DNA of 64,000 nt from a virus: IMG/VR virus record IMGVR_UViG_3300009314_000004, positions 81,297 through 145,296 of that record, one strand, 5' to 3'. The stretch's first letter is position 1, and each line of letters begins with the position of its first letter. This document shows positions 32,281 through 40,011 of the stretch, piece after piece. The notes below the pieces were generated by a model. The model saw nothing but the letters and a program-made list of their open reading frames with translations. It had not been told where the DNA came from and searched no databases. A program made the position numbers and the translations under genes.

Positions 32281-32656
32281 TGGCCTCCCCCATCGTCAGC
32301 AGTACCTGCAACATCTGGGGCTTGTTGAGTTCCTTCACCGACTCATAGGCCCTACGCCGCTTCTTAGGGGGCATTTGCTTGACGCCTTGCACGGCCAGGT
32401 CCCACACCGCCGCAGCACTCGTCAGCAAGTCAATCGCAGGGACATCCAGCGCTTCAGCGTGGCGAACCAAGGTGAGCAGTCGAATATCCTGATTGTCGTG
32501 CCGCTCCATCTTGGACACTGCGACCGGGTGCACCCCCATCCGCTCCGCCACCTCCACCTGGGTCATCCCTTGCTGCTCCCGGAGCAGCCGCATGGTGTAG
32601 TACACAGCGGTGCACAACGACAAGCCCAGTTTTTCTATTACCTCGTCAGCTTTCAT
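32273..32656 (-). CDS. XRE-family helix-turn-helix regulator
   Basis: A 127-residue protein. Residues 20-70 form a Cro/CI-type helix-turn-helix (LLREQQGMTQVEVAERMGVH, then VSKMERHDNQDIRLLTLVRH). The C-terminal part is helical and basic. A DNA-binding regulator, possibly of early genes. GGAGG lies nine bases before ATG 32656. Confidence 0.8.
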   Translation of the reverse strand: MKADEVIEKLGLSLCTAVYYTMRLLREQQGMTQVEVAERMGVHPVAVSKMERHDNQDIRLLTLVRHAEALDVPAIDLLTSAAAVWDLAVQGVKQMPPKKRRRAYESVKELNKPQMLQVLLTMGEANG

Positions 32657-32825
32657 CAAGGAGGTCCTCCGTTATCGTCTCCGCCTCTACCTTGTCCCCC
32701 GGCCCCAACGTGATGCTGATCGTCACCTTCTTCTTAGGTACGGGGAAGACCCCGTCGAAGCCAGGAGCAACCCTGAAAGGGACGGTCCCTCCCAAATCCA
32801 CGTGGTCGTCACTCCGGTAGCACAT
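32646..32825 (-). CDS. hypothetical small protein
   Basis: A 59-residue beta-rich protein (KKKVTISITLGPGDKVE) starting MCYRSDDHVDLGG. ATG 32825 overlaps the previous stop (GTGATG). The end overlaps the start of the XRE gene. Function unknown. Confidence 0.6.
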   Translation of the reverse strand: MCYRSDDHVDLGGTVPFRVAPGFDGVFPVPKKKVTISITLGPGDKVEAETITEDLLDES

Positions 32826-33919
32826 CACGCCCCTTCGTTTTTTTGCCCCAACAGGGGGGCAACGACCCGCACAAGCATACCCTTGTCCACAACGAGCACG
32901 GGCACATCCTCCAACTCCCCGTCTTCCCGAATGAGCGCTACTCCCCGCAGCAGCACGACGTCCTCCTCCTCTGCAACTTCCTCCACGGAGACGATGGTCT
33001 TTGCCAAAGGCGGGGGTTCCTCCCCCGACGGGGACGCCGTTTTGCAGCGCTCCCCCACGCCCTCTGTTGTGGAGGGTTCAGGCTCCATCCCCGGCAAATA
33101 GGGCTCTTCATCCTCTTCTCCCAACTCGGAGCGGGAGTGTTTCCCCGCTATATCCCTCAAAGTTTTGGACACGTCATCGTGAGTGCCCTTGCACCGCCAC
33201 ACCAACTCTCCTTCCAGGGTGAGGGAACCGATCATGTCGCCCGGGTCTGTGGACTCCGGGTCGGACATGATGACCGCAGTGTATATTCTCTCCCCCGTGC
33301 CTATATCCTCAGCCAACTCCAGTCGTGTGACGGTGGTGGTGACCGGGGACACTTGCCCTGCCTCCCCCACTACGCCCACCTCCCCCTCGAATTCTTCGCA
33401 GTCCAACAAGCGATTGTACCTGTAGCCTACCTGGCGGATCAACGCCACCGTGATGTGCTCTAGCAATTCAAGGACAGGGAAGGCGTACACCACCTTCTTC
33501 AAGGAGGTTTCCTCAAACAACGGGTCCCGCTTGGGGGGGCGCTGCCCCACGGAGCGGCAGCGGTCGAGTGCATCAGTTACCACCTCCTCCAGGGCCTCCA
33601 ACCCCCGCTCCTCGGCGCCCTCGGCGTCGGACTCGCTGCGAATAGCAGTGTTACGCGAAAAGCTCAGGATGGCTGCGCCTTGCAAAGCATCCACCACTCG
33701 GCAAAGGATGAGATCCTGCACTCGAGAAGCCTCCTCCTTCGTAAACGTCCTCCCCTTCACCTTCTCGGCGATGCCCGCCACCCCTTTCAGCTCGTCCGCT
33801 ACCGCCAACAACAGGGGCGAAACTGCCCCCTGCCGACGAATAAGCTCATCCTCGAAGGCCACTTTTCCCGCCAACGCTGACAACAACTCAGCTTTCTTCT
33901 TCATCACCTGTTCCTCCAT
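32825..33919 (-). CDS. hypothetical protein
   Basis: A 364-residue protein. The first 180 residues are helical, the centre is beta-rich (LELAEDIGTGERIYTAVIMS) and an acidic linker (GEEDEEPYLPGMEPEPS) separates a final beta domain (VVLLRGVALIREDGELEDV). No catalytic motif was recognised. It starts just after the Dam-like gene's downstream space and is cotranscribed with it. Confidence 0.72.
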   Translation of the reverse strand: MEEQVMKKKAELLSALAGKVAFEDELIRRQGAVSPLLLAVADELKGVAGIAEKVKGRTFTKEEASRVQDLILCRVVDALQGAAILSFSRNTAIRSESDAEGAEERGLEALEEVVTDALDRCRSVGQRPPKRDPLFEETSLKKVVYAFPVLELLEHITVALIRQVGYRYNRLLDCEEFEGEVGVVGEAGQVSPVTTTVTRLELAEDIGTGERIYTAVIMSDPESTDPGDMIGSLTLEGELVWRCKGTHDDVSKTLRDIAGKHSRSELGEEDEEPYLPGMEPEPSTTEGVGERCKTASPSGEEPPPLAKTIVSVEEVAEEEDVVLLRGVALIREDGELEDVPVLVVDKGMLVRVVAPLLGQKNEGA

Positions 33920-33922
33920 TAG

Positions 33923-34417
33923 TTACTCAGTCCATGTCACCGGCCGGTACATTGGCGGCCCCTCACTCCAGGGGGTGAACAGCACCCCCGAGTTCGGGAC
34001 CTGGGCCGTGTGCTTCGCTCCGTCAAACTTCACCCTTGGGTCGAGGGGGAACACCGTATCCGACATCGGTACCGCACAACGCCACCACTCCGTCTCGTGC
34101 CTGGAGTAGCATAGCACGAACACGAGAGTGTTGGGCCACCGGCTCTCCTCGTACGCCCTTCGCACCCACAGCCCGTTCGTTCCCCGGCTGTAGGGGAAGT
34201 TGAGGAAGATACGAGTCCCCAGCTCGTGCCAGGGCAACGCCAACGCATCCTCTCCCAACGGGGACCCCGGCCCCAACCACCGCTCGCACTTGTGGTTCCC
34301 AGCATGGGCGGCGGCGTCCAGGTCGAACCTGAACACATGGTCGAAATAGTCGTACAGCTCCTGAGGAGTACCATAGTCCTCCTTGCCGCCGCCCGAAGGC
34401 TCTAAAGGGAAACCCAT
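33923..34417 (-). CDS. phage Dam-family N6-adenine methyltransferase
   Basis: A 164-residue protein matching the small phage Dam family: YGTPQELYDYFDHVFRFDLD at the N-terminus and FLNFPYSRGTNG (residues 71-82), where NFPYS replaces the usual NPPYS catalytic motif. The Pro-to-Phe change in the second position is unusual. Likely methylates adenine in phage DNA against restriction; motif I is cryptic in this family. Confidence 0.72.
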   Translation of the reverse strand: MGFPLEPSGGGKEDYGTPQELYDYFDHVFRFDLDAAAHAGNHKCERWLGPGSPLGEDALALPWHELGTRIFLNFPYSRGTNGLWVRRAYEESRWPNTLVFVLCYSRHETEWWRCAVPMSDTVFPLDPRVKFDGAKHTAQVPNSGVLFTPWSEGPPMYRPVTWTE

Positions 34418-34418
34418 A

Positions 34419-34577
34419 CTAGAACTCTTCGTTGTCGTTGAGGGTATCCAACATGACGTCGATGCGGCCGGCGATCTCCTCCAGTGAGTCCCGGGTTTGC
34501 CTTTGGCTCACCGACGTGTCTCCGAACACCTCCTCAATGGCGGCTTTGGCCGCTTCCACTTTGTCTGCGTGTTCCAT
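34419..34577 (-). CDS. hypothetical small acidic protein
   Basis: A 52-residue helical protein (MEHADKVEAAKAAIEEVFGD..., ending LDTLNDNEEF). AGGAGGGAGTTTGGCA precedes ATG 34577. Its stop lies two bases before the Dam-like gene. Function unknown. Confidence 0.65.
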   Translation of the reverse strand: MEHADKVEAAKAAIEEVFGDTSVSQRQTRDSLEEIAGRIDVMLDTLNDNEEF

Positions 34578-34625
34578 TGCCAAACTCCCTCCTAAGTAAT
34601 AAGCACCCCCCGAACTACTTCTCTG

Positions 34626-35363
34626 CTAAAGGGCATCTTCCGCCTCTCCTACTTCATCTTCGTCAAGGAAAAACCCCCTCCTGGTAGCTTCCTCCTCCTG
34701 CGCCTCGGAGATGTCGAACCCCTCCAACACTCCGTCGTTCACCCACGCCCATCCATTTGACTTGAGCTCCCAGGAGGAACTCTCGAGAACCCACATAGCG
34801 TATTGGTCCTTCTCAGTGCCCAGGCACCCCTGGAACTCCCCCTTTGGGTCCATCCACCCATGCTGGGAATCGGGGACCTTCAAGTGGTCCCAAGACAGGT
34901 CCGAGAAGAACTCCGCCTCCATGCGTTGCAAGACCACGTGGTCCGAGCACTTGGGCATGTACCCGCCGACATCGTTCACCCAGGCTTTCTCAGACTCTAG
35001 GAACCATGACGTGATCGGAATCCCTCGAGCTGCTGCGTAGGTCACTAGGGCAAACACCTTCATGTTAACGTTCTTCTTCCCCCTTTTGATGCCTCGCATT
35101 ACCCGATTCACTGTGGCAAGTCCATCCCCGCCGAGGGCTCTCTTCATACCCCGCAACAGCTCATCCAATTGCCGCACCAGGCCCTCCACCCCCAGGGGGT
35201 CCCTTTGGGACATCTTCGCCACTTCCTCAGCCAACTCAGCCAGCCGCCCCACCAAAGCGTCCCGCTCCTTGCGCCAATCCTTGGGGGGAATGCGCTGCTT
35301 CAACCCCTTCACAACGATGCGCAGCTTCCGGTTCTCCCGGCGCAGGTCTTCAAGCTCTCCCAT
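34626..35363 (-). CDS. hypothetical coiled-coil protein
   Basis: A 245-residue protein. The N-terminal third is a coiled coil (ENRKLRIVVKGLKQRI, LVGRLAELAEEVAKMSQ), a basic helix follows (MRGIKRGKKNVNMKVF) and the C-terminal half is Trp/Asp rich. Function unknown. Coupled closely to the small gene upstream. Confidence 0.7.
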   Translation of the reverse strand: MGELEDLRRENRKLRIVVKGLKQRIPPKDWRKERDALVGRLAELAEEVAKMSQRDPLGVEGLVRQLDELLRGMKRALGGDGLATVNRVMRGIKRGKKNVNMKVFALVTYAAARGIPITSWFLESEKAWVNDVGGYMPKCSDHVVLQRMEAEFFSDLSWDHLKVPDSQHGWMDPKGEFQGCLGTEKDQYAMWVLESSSWELKSNGWAWVNDGVLEGFDISEAQEEEATRRGFFLDEDEVGEAEDAL

Positions 35364-35528
35364 CTACTCAAACTCCTGGTCGTAGTGCTCATCGGCGGCC
35401 TGAATGACCGCCTCGGCCGCAGTGCTCCCCTTGCTGATCACGCCGCCAGTGACGTGGCAGTACACCTCTCCAACGTTCTGCATCACTCCAGCCCCAGGAC
35501 AGCCCAGAATCTTCTGCTCACTCCCCAT
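35364..35528 (-). CDS. hypothetical small protein
   Basis: A 54-residue protein (MGSEQKILGCPGAGVMQNVG..., ending DEHYDQEFE) starting at ATG 35528 after GGGGAGAACG. It overlaps the end of the preceding gene by 11 bases and ends at the base before the next gene. Function unknown. Confidence 0.65.
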   Translation of the reverse strand: MGSEQKILGCPGAGVMQNVGEVYCHVTGGVISKGSTAAEAVIQAADEHYDQEFE

Positions 35529-35925
35529 CGTTCTCCCCGCTCAGCACCGAGCACTCGTGGAAGTTCATTTCGTCGATGACCGTGACGTCCCCCTCCTGGT
35601 GGGACTTCTTTATGGCGCCCCCGAGCCCCATAGGTAGTGTGCCCATCGGCAGCACTCTCGAGTGGTCGGGGGACTCACGCATCTTGCGGAATTCCTCCCG
35701 CATCACCCCCAGTTGGTCCTTGGTGTACGCCCGCCCATCATGGGTGAATATCCTGTTCCCGCCGAAAGAATGCACCCGCACCTTCAGGGGGTCCAAGAGG
35801 CGGTACATGGTCCCCTCCGGCGTCTCCACCTCCAAGGAGAGGGCGTTCCCGTAGAACAGCAACTCCAGCTCCATGAGGGCGTCGAGCTCTACCTTGGTGT
35901 GGAGCTTCGTGTACTTGTCAGCCAT
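35518..35925 (-). CDS. hypothetical protein
   Basis: A 135-residue protein with a beta-rich centre (YRLLDPLKVRVHSFGGNRIF) and a charged helix. Starts at ATG 35925, sharing one base with the previous stop. Function unknown. Confidence 0.7.
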   Translation of the reverse strand: MADKYTKLHTKVELDALMELELLFYGNALSLEVETPEGTMYRLLDPLKVRVHSFGGNRIFTHDGRAYTKDQLGVMREEFRKMRESPDHSRVLPMGTLPMGLGGAIKKSHQEGDVTVIDEMNFHECSVLSGENDGE

Positions 35926-36446
35926 CAGTTGTCCAGCTTTTCCGGCTTGGCCTGCTTGGCCTGCTCCAAGACGGCCATGAGGAAAGTACGTATCCCGTGC
36001 CCCACATGGCTAGGTGGAAGCAGGGAGCACACCTTCGTGATGAAGGAAGTCTGCTTGCTCAACCGGGGGAGCGCTACCTTGAGCTCCAGTGTTACCTGAC
36101 GAGAATCGCTCACCGCCTCTTTCCGGGCCGTCTCCGCCGCTGCCAACTCGTTGATGAGGGCCTCCATCCCCTCCGGGACATCCTGCACCGCCAAGTCGAC
36201 GTACTTGTAGAGGCAAACGGCCATCGCCATCCCCTGATAGAACCCGATGGCCCGCTCACTGGCGCCCCGCGCCCCACCCCCAACAAGAGCCTCTCCCAGG
36301 TAGTCCTTGATTTTCCCTACCACCCCCGGGGGTATCCGGTAGTCCTTGACGAACTGCCAGTTCAACGTGCGCAGCTTGTCAATACCACTCTCCTCGTCGA
36401 CGATGGCCAGTACCCGCTCTACGAACTCCATCAGCTCAAATGACAT
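35925..36446 (-). CDS. hypothetical helical protein
   Basis: A 173-residue, mostly helical protein (MEFVERVLAIVDEESG, then AAETARKEAVSDSRQ). It overlaps its neighbours by one base on each side, so the three genes are translated as a unit. Function unknown. Confidence 0.7.
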   Translation of the reverse strand: MSFELMEFVERVLAIVDEESGIDKLRTLNWQFVKDYRIPPGVVGKIKDYLGEALVGGGARGASERAIGFYQGMAMAVCLYKYVDLAVQDVPEGMEALINELAAAETARKEAVSDSRQVTLELKVALPRLSKQTSFITKVCSLLPPSHVGHGIRTFLMAVLEQAKQAKPEKLDN

Positions 36447-36802
36447 TACGATTCCCCCTTAGGGCAATTGCCCTCCGGTAGCAGATCCGCACAGAGTCGG
36501 GCTAGTCGGACACCCTCTTCTGTCGGTTCGAATCTGGCCAGCACTGGATGCCCACCCCCTAAGAAGTGGGGGTCCAACTTTCCATTGTCCTTGTAGACGC
36601 CTCGGGTGAGGAGGAGCTTTCGGCCATCGAAGGTGGTACATCCTTCGTAGTCCACCACCAGAATCGAATGGCCGTTCCGGTCCTCTTGGGCTACTATCGT
36701 GTACTTGAAAGGATTGGGGTTCGGCGGCTCGGGGGGAGGGCAACTGCACTGGGTTTGGCAGGTACAGCTACTCCCTCCGCTGAATAACGTTATCGCTCCC
36801 AT
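36446..36802 (-). CDS. Cys/Pro-rich protein
   Basis: A 118-residue protein. The N-terminus has five cysteines in a Pro-rich context (CTCQTQCSCPPPEPPNPNP), then a beta domain (YTIVAQEDRNGHSILVVDYE). GGGAGGGTCCTG precedes ATG 36802. The Cys cluster may bind a metal. Function unknown. Confidence 0.65.
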   Translation of the reverse strand: MGAITLFSGGSSCTCQTQCSCPPPEPPNPNPFKYTIVAQEDRNGHSILVVDYEGCTTFDGRKLLLTRGVYKDNGKLDPHFLGGGHPVLARFEPTEEGVRLARLCADLLPEGNCPKGES

Positions 36803-36884
36803 CAGGACCCTCCCATTTGTTGGTGAGCTAATGATACCCACCCGATAAGGTCTGATCCCGGGAACTCCACGTAGAATTCGTTCG

Positions 36885-37544
36885 TCATTCCTCCTCCGAC
36901 CCCTTGGTGGGCATGTCCAACAACGCCTCCAAGGACCTGGTCCCATGCAAGGAAATATGGGAGTCGTAGTCCTCCATAGTCTGCAACAAGTGCCTCAAGC
37001 AGTCCCGCACTTTGTCCTGAGTGTTGCAATTCGGGCACGGCGCCCCCAACCGTCTCGCTTCCTCCCGAGTGAGTGGGCAGCCCTGGATGAATTCGTCACT
37101 TTCCGCCAACGCCCGCAGCTGGGCCTTCCGGCCAGCTCGGTCCACCACTGCCTCCGGCAACTTTTGCTGCAGGCGCTCCGCCAAATCCGTAGGGGTCTGG
37201 AAATACTCCCCCGGCAATGGGGGAGGCAGCACCACCCCGACGCCCTCAAGGATGTCCCCCGCCTCGAGCGTCATCCCCCGCTCCCAAACGGCCTTCAGGG
37301 CGTCCCATCGCTTGCGGCACTCCTTGCAGCCAGGGGGTTTGTCCGTGTAGCGCACCCTGTGCGGCTCAGCCGGAAGGCCGTACCTACCGAATAGGGCGCC
37401 CTCCTTGCAATCCAAACGAACGAACCTCGCCAACGGGGGAGCCGAGTTATTCAGGCGCTCCTTGAGACTCATCCCATAGTAGGAGGTCACCAGGTGCCAA
37501 GTGGCGTCCCTGCGGGGGTGCCATTGCAAAGTCAGGAACTTCAT
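36885..37544 (-). CDS. zinc-knuckle protein
   Basis: A 219-residue protein with CKECRKRW near residue 75 and CPNCNTQDKVRDC near residue 170, a possible split zinc site. The N-terminal 70 residues are beta-rich. The start overlaps the upstream stop (ATGA). Function unknown. Confidence 0.7.
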   Translation of the reverse strand: MKFLTLQWHPRRDATWHLVTSYYGMSLKERLNNSAPPLARFVRLDCKEGALFGRYGLPAEPHRVRYTDKPPGCKECRKRWDALKAVWERGMTLEAGDILEGVGVVLPPPLPGEYFQTPTDLAERLQQKLPEAVVDRAGRKAQLRALAESDEFIQGCPLTREEARRLGAPCPNCNTQDKVRDCLRHLLQTMEDYDSHISLHGTRSLEALLDMPTKGSEEE

Positions 37545-37771
37545 AGCACCCCCTCCCGTTCCAGCAGCCACCTGGTCACGCTGAGGTCCACTACCTCCCC
37601 TTCGGTGTAGCCCTCGTCCCCGTGCTCCAACTGAGAATGAGGTATCCACACCTCCGTGTCAACCTGGGTGATGCCGTCGGCTACCTCGATGTCAACCAGG
37701 ACGGCGGCGTCGCTGGGCGCCACCACTACTCCCCGAACTGCTACATACTTGTCTTCGTCAAACCCGCTCAT
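37541..37771 (-). CDS. hypothetical small beta protein
   Basis: A 76-residue acidic beta-rich protein (YVAVRGVVVAPSDAAVLVDI). First gene of the long minus-strand block, downstream of the TTGACA promoter at 37880-37908. Function unknown. Confidence 0.68.
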   Translation of the reverse strand: MSGFDEDKYVAVRGVVVAPSDAAVLVDIEVADGITQVDTEVWIPHSQLEHGDEGYTEGEVVDLSVTRWLLEREGVL

Positions 37772-37879
37772 GTCTCATTCCCTCGGCAGCACAGGCACCC
37801 TGAACTCCAGAGTGCCGAAACCACTTCTGCTTCTGCCAGCATCAAGTAACCCTCCGGTGCTGCACTAACCCTACAGGCT

Positions 37880-37908
37880 ACTCTACGTCGAAGGGGGAAC
37901 CCTGTCAA
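37880..37908 (-). promoter_or_regulatory. sigma70-type promoter with operator-like box
   Basis: Minus strand TTGACA (37903-37908), 17 bases, TAGAGT (37880-37885), then GCCTGTAGGGTT (37867-37878). Nearly the same box and flank occur at the 54166-54194 promoter. Drives the block from 37771. Confidence 0.55.
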
Positions 37909-37928
37909 GCTTTTTTTGTTTAACATCA

Positions 37929-37957
37929 TTCAATTCCTCGCCCGTATGTGCTATAAG
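37929..37957 (+). promoter_or_regulatory. TATAAG-class promoter
   Basis: TTCAAT (37929-37934), 17 bases, TATAAG (37952-37957), followed by a GGACCAACA leader and GGAGG. Best copy of the class. Confidence 0.6.
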
Positions 37958-37985
37958 GACCATGGACCAACATACGGAGGGAAGA

Positions 37986-38321
37986 ATGACAAAGACACCG
38001 AGGGTAATCCTGGGGGACTCAACCCCGAAACCATGCAAATACCACCTCTCATTCGAAGGGGGGGTATTCTGTTGTACCTTCGCCCCGAGACATAAGGGGG
38101 AAGCCCCACAAGCGCTGGCGTCCTGGAACCGTAAGGGGGGAGGGTCCTACACACTACGACCCTACGGGGTAAGTATCACCCAGACAGCCCCTGGCGCCGT
38201 CCTGGACTGGGAAAAAGTACCGGGGGTGTCGCTCTGGCTCACCGAAGCAACGCCCAAGATCGGGGGGGCCTGCAAAACGGGCTTCCCGCAAAAAAGAAAG
38301 GGGGAGACAAGTGAAGAATAA
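37986..38321 (+). CDS. hypothetical protein, tandem paralog A
   Basis: A 111-residue protein. It shares with the next gene the strings CTFAPRHKGEAPQ/SFAPRHEG, LRPYGVS and DWEKVPGVSLWLT, so the two arose by duplication. GGAGGGAAGA precedes ATG 37986; an ATG at 37962 lies too close to the promoter. Function unknown. Confidence 0.7.
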   Translation: MTKTPRVILGDSTPKPCKYHLSFEGGVFCCTFAPRHKGEAPQALASWNRKGGGSYTLRPYGVSITQTAPGAVLDWEKVPGVSLWLTEATPKIGGACKTGFPQKRKGETSEE

Positions 38322-38640
38322 CTTCCAAGAGTGGCCCCGGGAAAATGGGAGCCCAAAAGGCGTTGGCTACCACCTGGAGGATGCCGGGTGGACCTTCTAT
38401 GCCTCCTTCGCCCCCAGACATGAGGGGTCGGCCAAGGAGACAGAGGGGAACCTCAATGGAACTGAAGGGAGGACCTTCGAGTTGCGTCCCTACGGGGTCA
38501 ACTTCACCGGCCCAAGTGACGAATTCGGCGCCATTGCGGAAACGGACTGGGAGAAAGTCCCCGGTTTTTCGCTGTGGTTCACCCGGGACTTGGCAGTAGC
38601 CAAAGGTATAGCGACCTTGGCAGGGAAGGGCGATGCCTGA
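38311..38640 (+). CDS. hypothetical protein, tandem paralog B
   Basis: A 109-residue protein starting at GTG 38311 (GGGGGAGACAA upstream), overlapping paralog A by 11 bases. Shared core: YHLEDAGWTFYASFAPRHEG, LRPYGVNFTG and DWEKVPGFSLWFT. Function unknown. Confidence 0.7.
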   Translation: MKNNFQEWPRENGSPKGVGYHLEDAGWTFYASFAPRHEGSAKETEGNLNGTEGRTFELRPYGVNFTGPSDEFGAIAETDWEKVPGFSLWFTRDLAVAKGIATLAGKGDA

Positions 38641-38971
38641 AAAGATTGAATTCCACCCCGGATTCGGGGATGAACTGTGGGAGAACCTCCCCAAGGTAGT
38701 TCAGGGGGCCTTCATGGCCTCCGGACTGAGCCGCAAAGACTTCATCCGGGGCTGGGCGCAGTCGCTGTCCTGGCCCCGCAGGGAGCGGGAGCACGCCATT
38801 ATGGCCGTCACCTCCGCCGGCCAACTCTGGGTCGCTGCCATGAGCTCCGGCCTGTGGAAGGGCGCAGCGCTGGTCAAGGACGTCCCCGTCAAGCTCTCAC
38901 CGGGCAGTAGCTTGGAGAGCGGGGTTCGGGCGTTCCTGGAGGCCGCCCACGCCACCATGAAAGGCACTTAG
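38633..38971 (+). CDS. hypothetical protein
   Basis: A 112-residue helical protein (WENLPKVVQGAFMASGLS, LESGVRAFLEAAHATMKG). It overlaps paralog B by eight bases. Function unknown. Confidence 0.7.
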   Translation: MPEKIEFHPGFGDELWENLPKVVQGAFMASGLSRKDFIRGWAQSLSWPRREREHAIMAVTSAGQLWVAAMSSGLWKGAALVKDVPVKLSPGSSLESGVRAFLEAAHATMKGT

Positions 38972-38993
38972 CAAGGGGGGATAGGAGAAACCA

Positions 38994-39353
38994 ATGCAAA
39001 AAATACTAGTAGTAGGCAGACCCATGACAGGAAAGACCTCGTTCGCCCGGGGTCTCAAGGGGACAATTGAGAGTACCAGCCATGCCTCTGGTAGAGAATT
39101 GCGGGTCGCTACCTACGACCCAGACGTCTACCCCAACCGGGGGGACATCGAGGCCTGGCTCAAGATGGTGGAGGGGCAAGGATTCGACGCTGCCATCGTC
39201 ACCGCCCAGCTCTCCGCCAGGGAACCTCCTACGATGCACCACGAAGGGGAGCACTACGAGTGCCATGCGTGGCCGCTCATCGACCAGTTCAGCTCAGTGT
39301 ACCGAGTGGAGCGGGTGCGCCTGAAGAAGGCCGCCGTGGACGACCGCCTGTAG
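38994..39353 (+). CDS. small P-loop NTPase-like protein
   Basis: A 119-residue protein beginning MQKILVVGRPMTGKTSFARG, a Walker A motif after the first strand. The next strand VATYDPDVY could supply a Walker B-like Asp. Much shorter than known kinases, so it may be a nucleotide-binding remnant or a minimal NTPase. GGGGGGATAGGAG precedes ATG 38994. Confidence 0.65.
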   Translation: MQKILVVGRPMTGKTSFARGLKGTIESTSHASGRELRVATYDPDVYPNRGDIEAWLKMVEGQGFDAAIVTAQLSAREPPTMHHEGEHYECHAWPLIDQFSSVYRVERVRLKKAAVDDRL

Positions 39354-39380
39354 TCCGCGCACATCCCCGCAATTTCCAGC

Positions 39381-39386
39381 TATAAG
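39381..39386 (+). promoter_or_regulatory. TATAAG-class promoter element
   Basis: TATAAGAGTAGTGAGGAGG matches the -10 and start region of the class. No clear -35 box. The gene at 39462 follows after a leader with a CCCCTACGGGG hairpin. Confidence 0.45.
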
Positions 39387-39461
39387 AGTAGTGAGGAGGA
39401 ACGCCGAAGGAAACATAGCGTTCCTAGCGACTCCCCTACGGGGGAAAGGAGGTAAAGCGAA

Positions 39462-39770
39462 ATGCTTACCCTGGTCATGCTGACCTTGCAGCTGAATTTG
39501 CCAGTCCAGCTGCCTGTGTCAGTGCATGTCCCCGCCACCATCTCCCAAGCCTGCATTGTGGTTGTGGAGCCACTCGCCGGCCCGGAAGACGAGAGCATTC
39601 CCCGGGAGCATCCCAGGGATCTCGGTGACGGAAGCGAGGGGACTGGCATCATTCCCAATGCGCAGGCTTGCGGCGCCTGTCTGCAACTGGGTATGGCTAG
39701 CCGGGACCCCACAACCCCGCGGCCGGTCCAGGCCGGTGTCCCTATGGCACGGGGCAAGGCAAACATGTAA
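39462..39770 (+). CDS. hypothetical protein
   Basis: A 102-residue protein behind a near-perfect ribosome site (AAGGAGGT, eight bases before ATG). The hydrophobic N-terminus (LTLVMLTLQLNLPVQL) might be an export or membrane signal. A later CGACLQLG holds two cysteines. Function unknown. Confidence 0.6.
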   Translation: MLTLVMLTLQLNLPVQLPVSVHVPATISQACIVVVEPLAGPEDESIPREHPRDLGDGSEGTGIIPNAQACGACLQLGMASRDPTTPRPVQAGVPMARGKANM

Positions 39771-39782
39771 GAGCACACAAGA

Positions 39783-39836
39783 CGAAGGGGGGGGTCCGGC
39801 GTTAGTCGGAGGCCCCCCTTCGCGCTCCTCCTTTTT
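39783..39836 (+). terminator. rho-independent-like terminator
   Basis: CGAAGGGGGG pairs with CCCCCCTTCG with an inner TCCG/CGGA stem (39783-39822), followed by CTTTTT at 39831-39836. Ends the plus-strand block. Confidence 0.6.
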
Positions 39837-39850
39837 AGCTGCGAGGACAC

Positions 39851-39887
39851 ACCAACCCGGGGAGGGAACTGGTCTCCCCGGGTTGGT
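39851..39887. terminator. perfect 13-bp hairpin
   Basis: ACCAACCCGGGGA (39851-39863) pairs with TCCCCGGGTTGGT (39875-39887). It sits in the 241-base convergent gap 39771-40011, which holds no gene. Confidence 0.5.
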
Positions 39888-39971
39888 ACAAGGAAGAAAC
39901 AAGAACGGCACACCCACTGAAGGGGGTGTAGGGGGCTGAGTGGACCTGTGCGAGAGAGGCCCCAACCCCCG

Positions 39972-39989
39972 CTCCACTTAGAAGTGGAG
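39972..39989. terminator. hairpin at end of minus-strand block
   Basis: CTCCACTT pairs with AAGTGGAG across a two-base turn, followed by GACTTTT. Just after the stop of the minus-strand gene at 40012. Confidence 0.45.
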
Positions 39990-40011
39990 GACTTTTATCA
40001 ACGTGCTCCCC

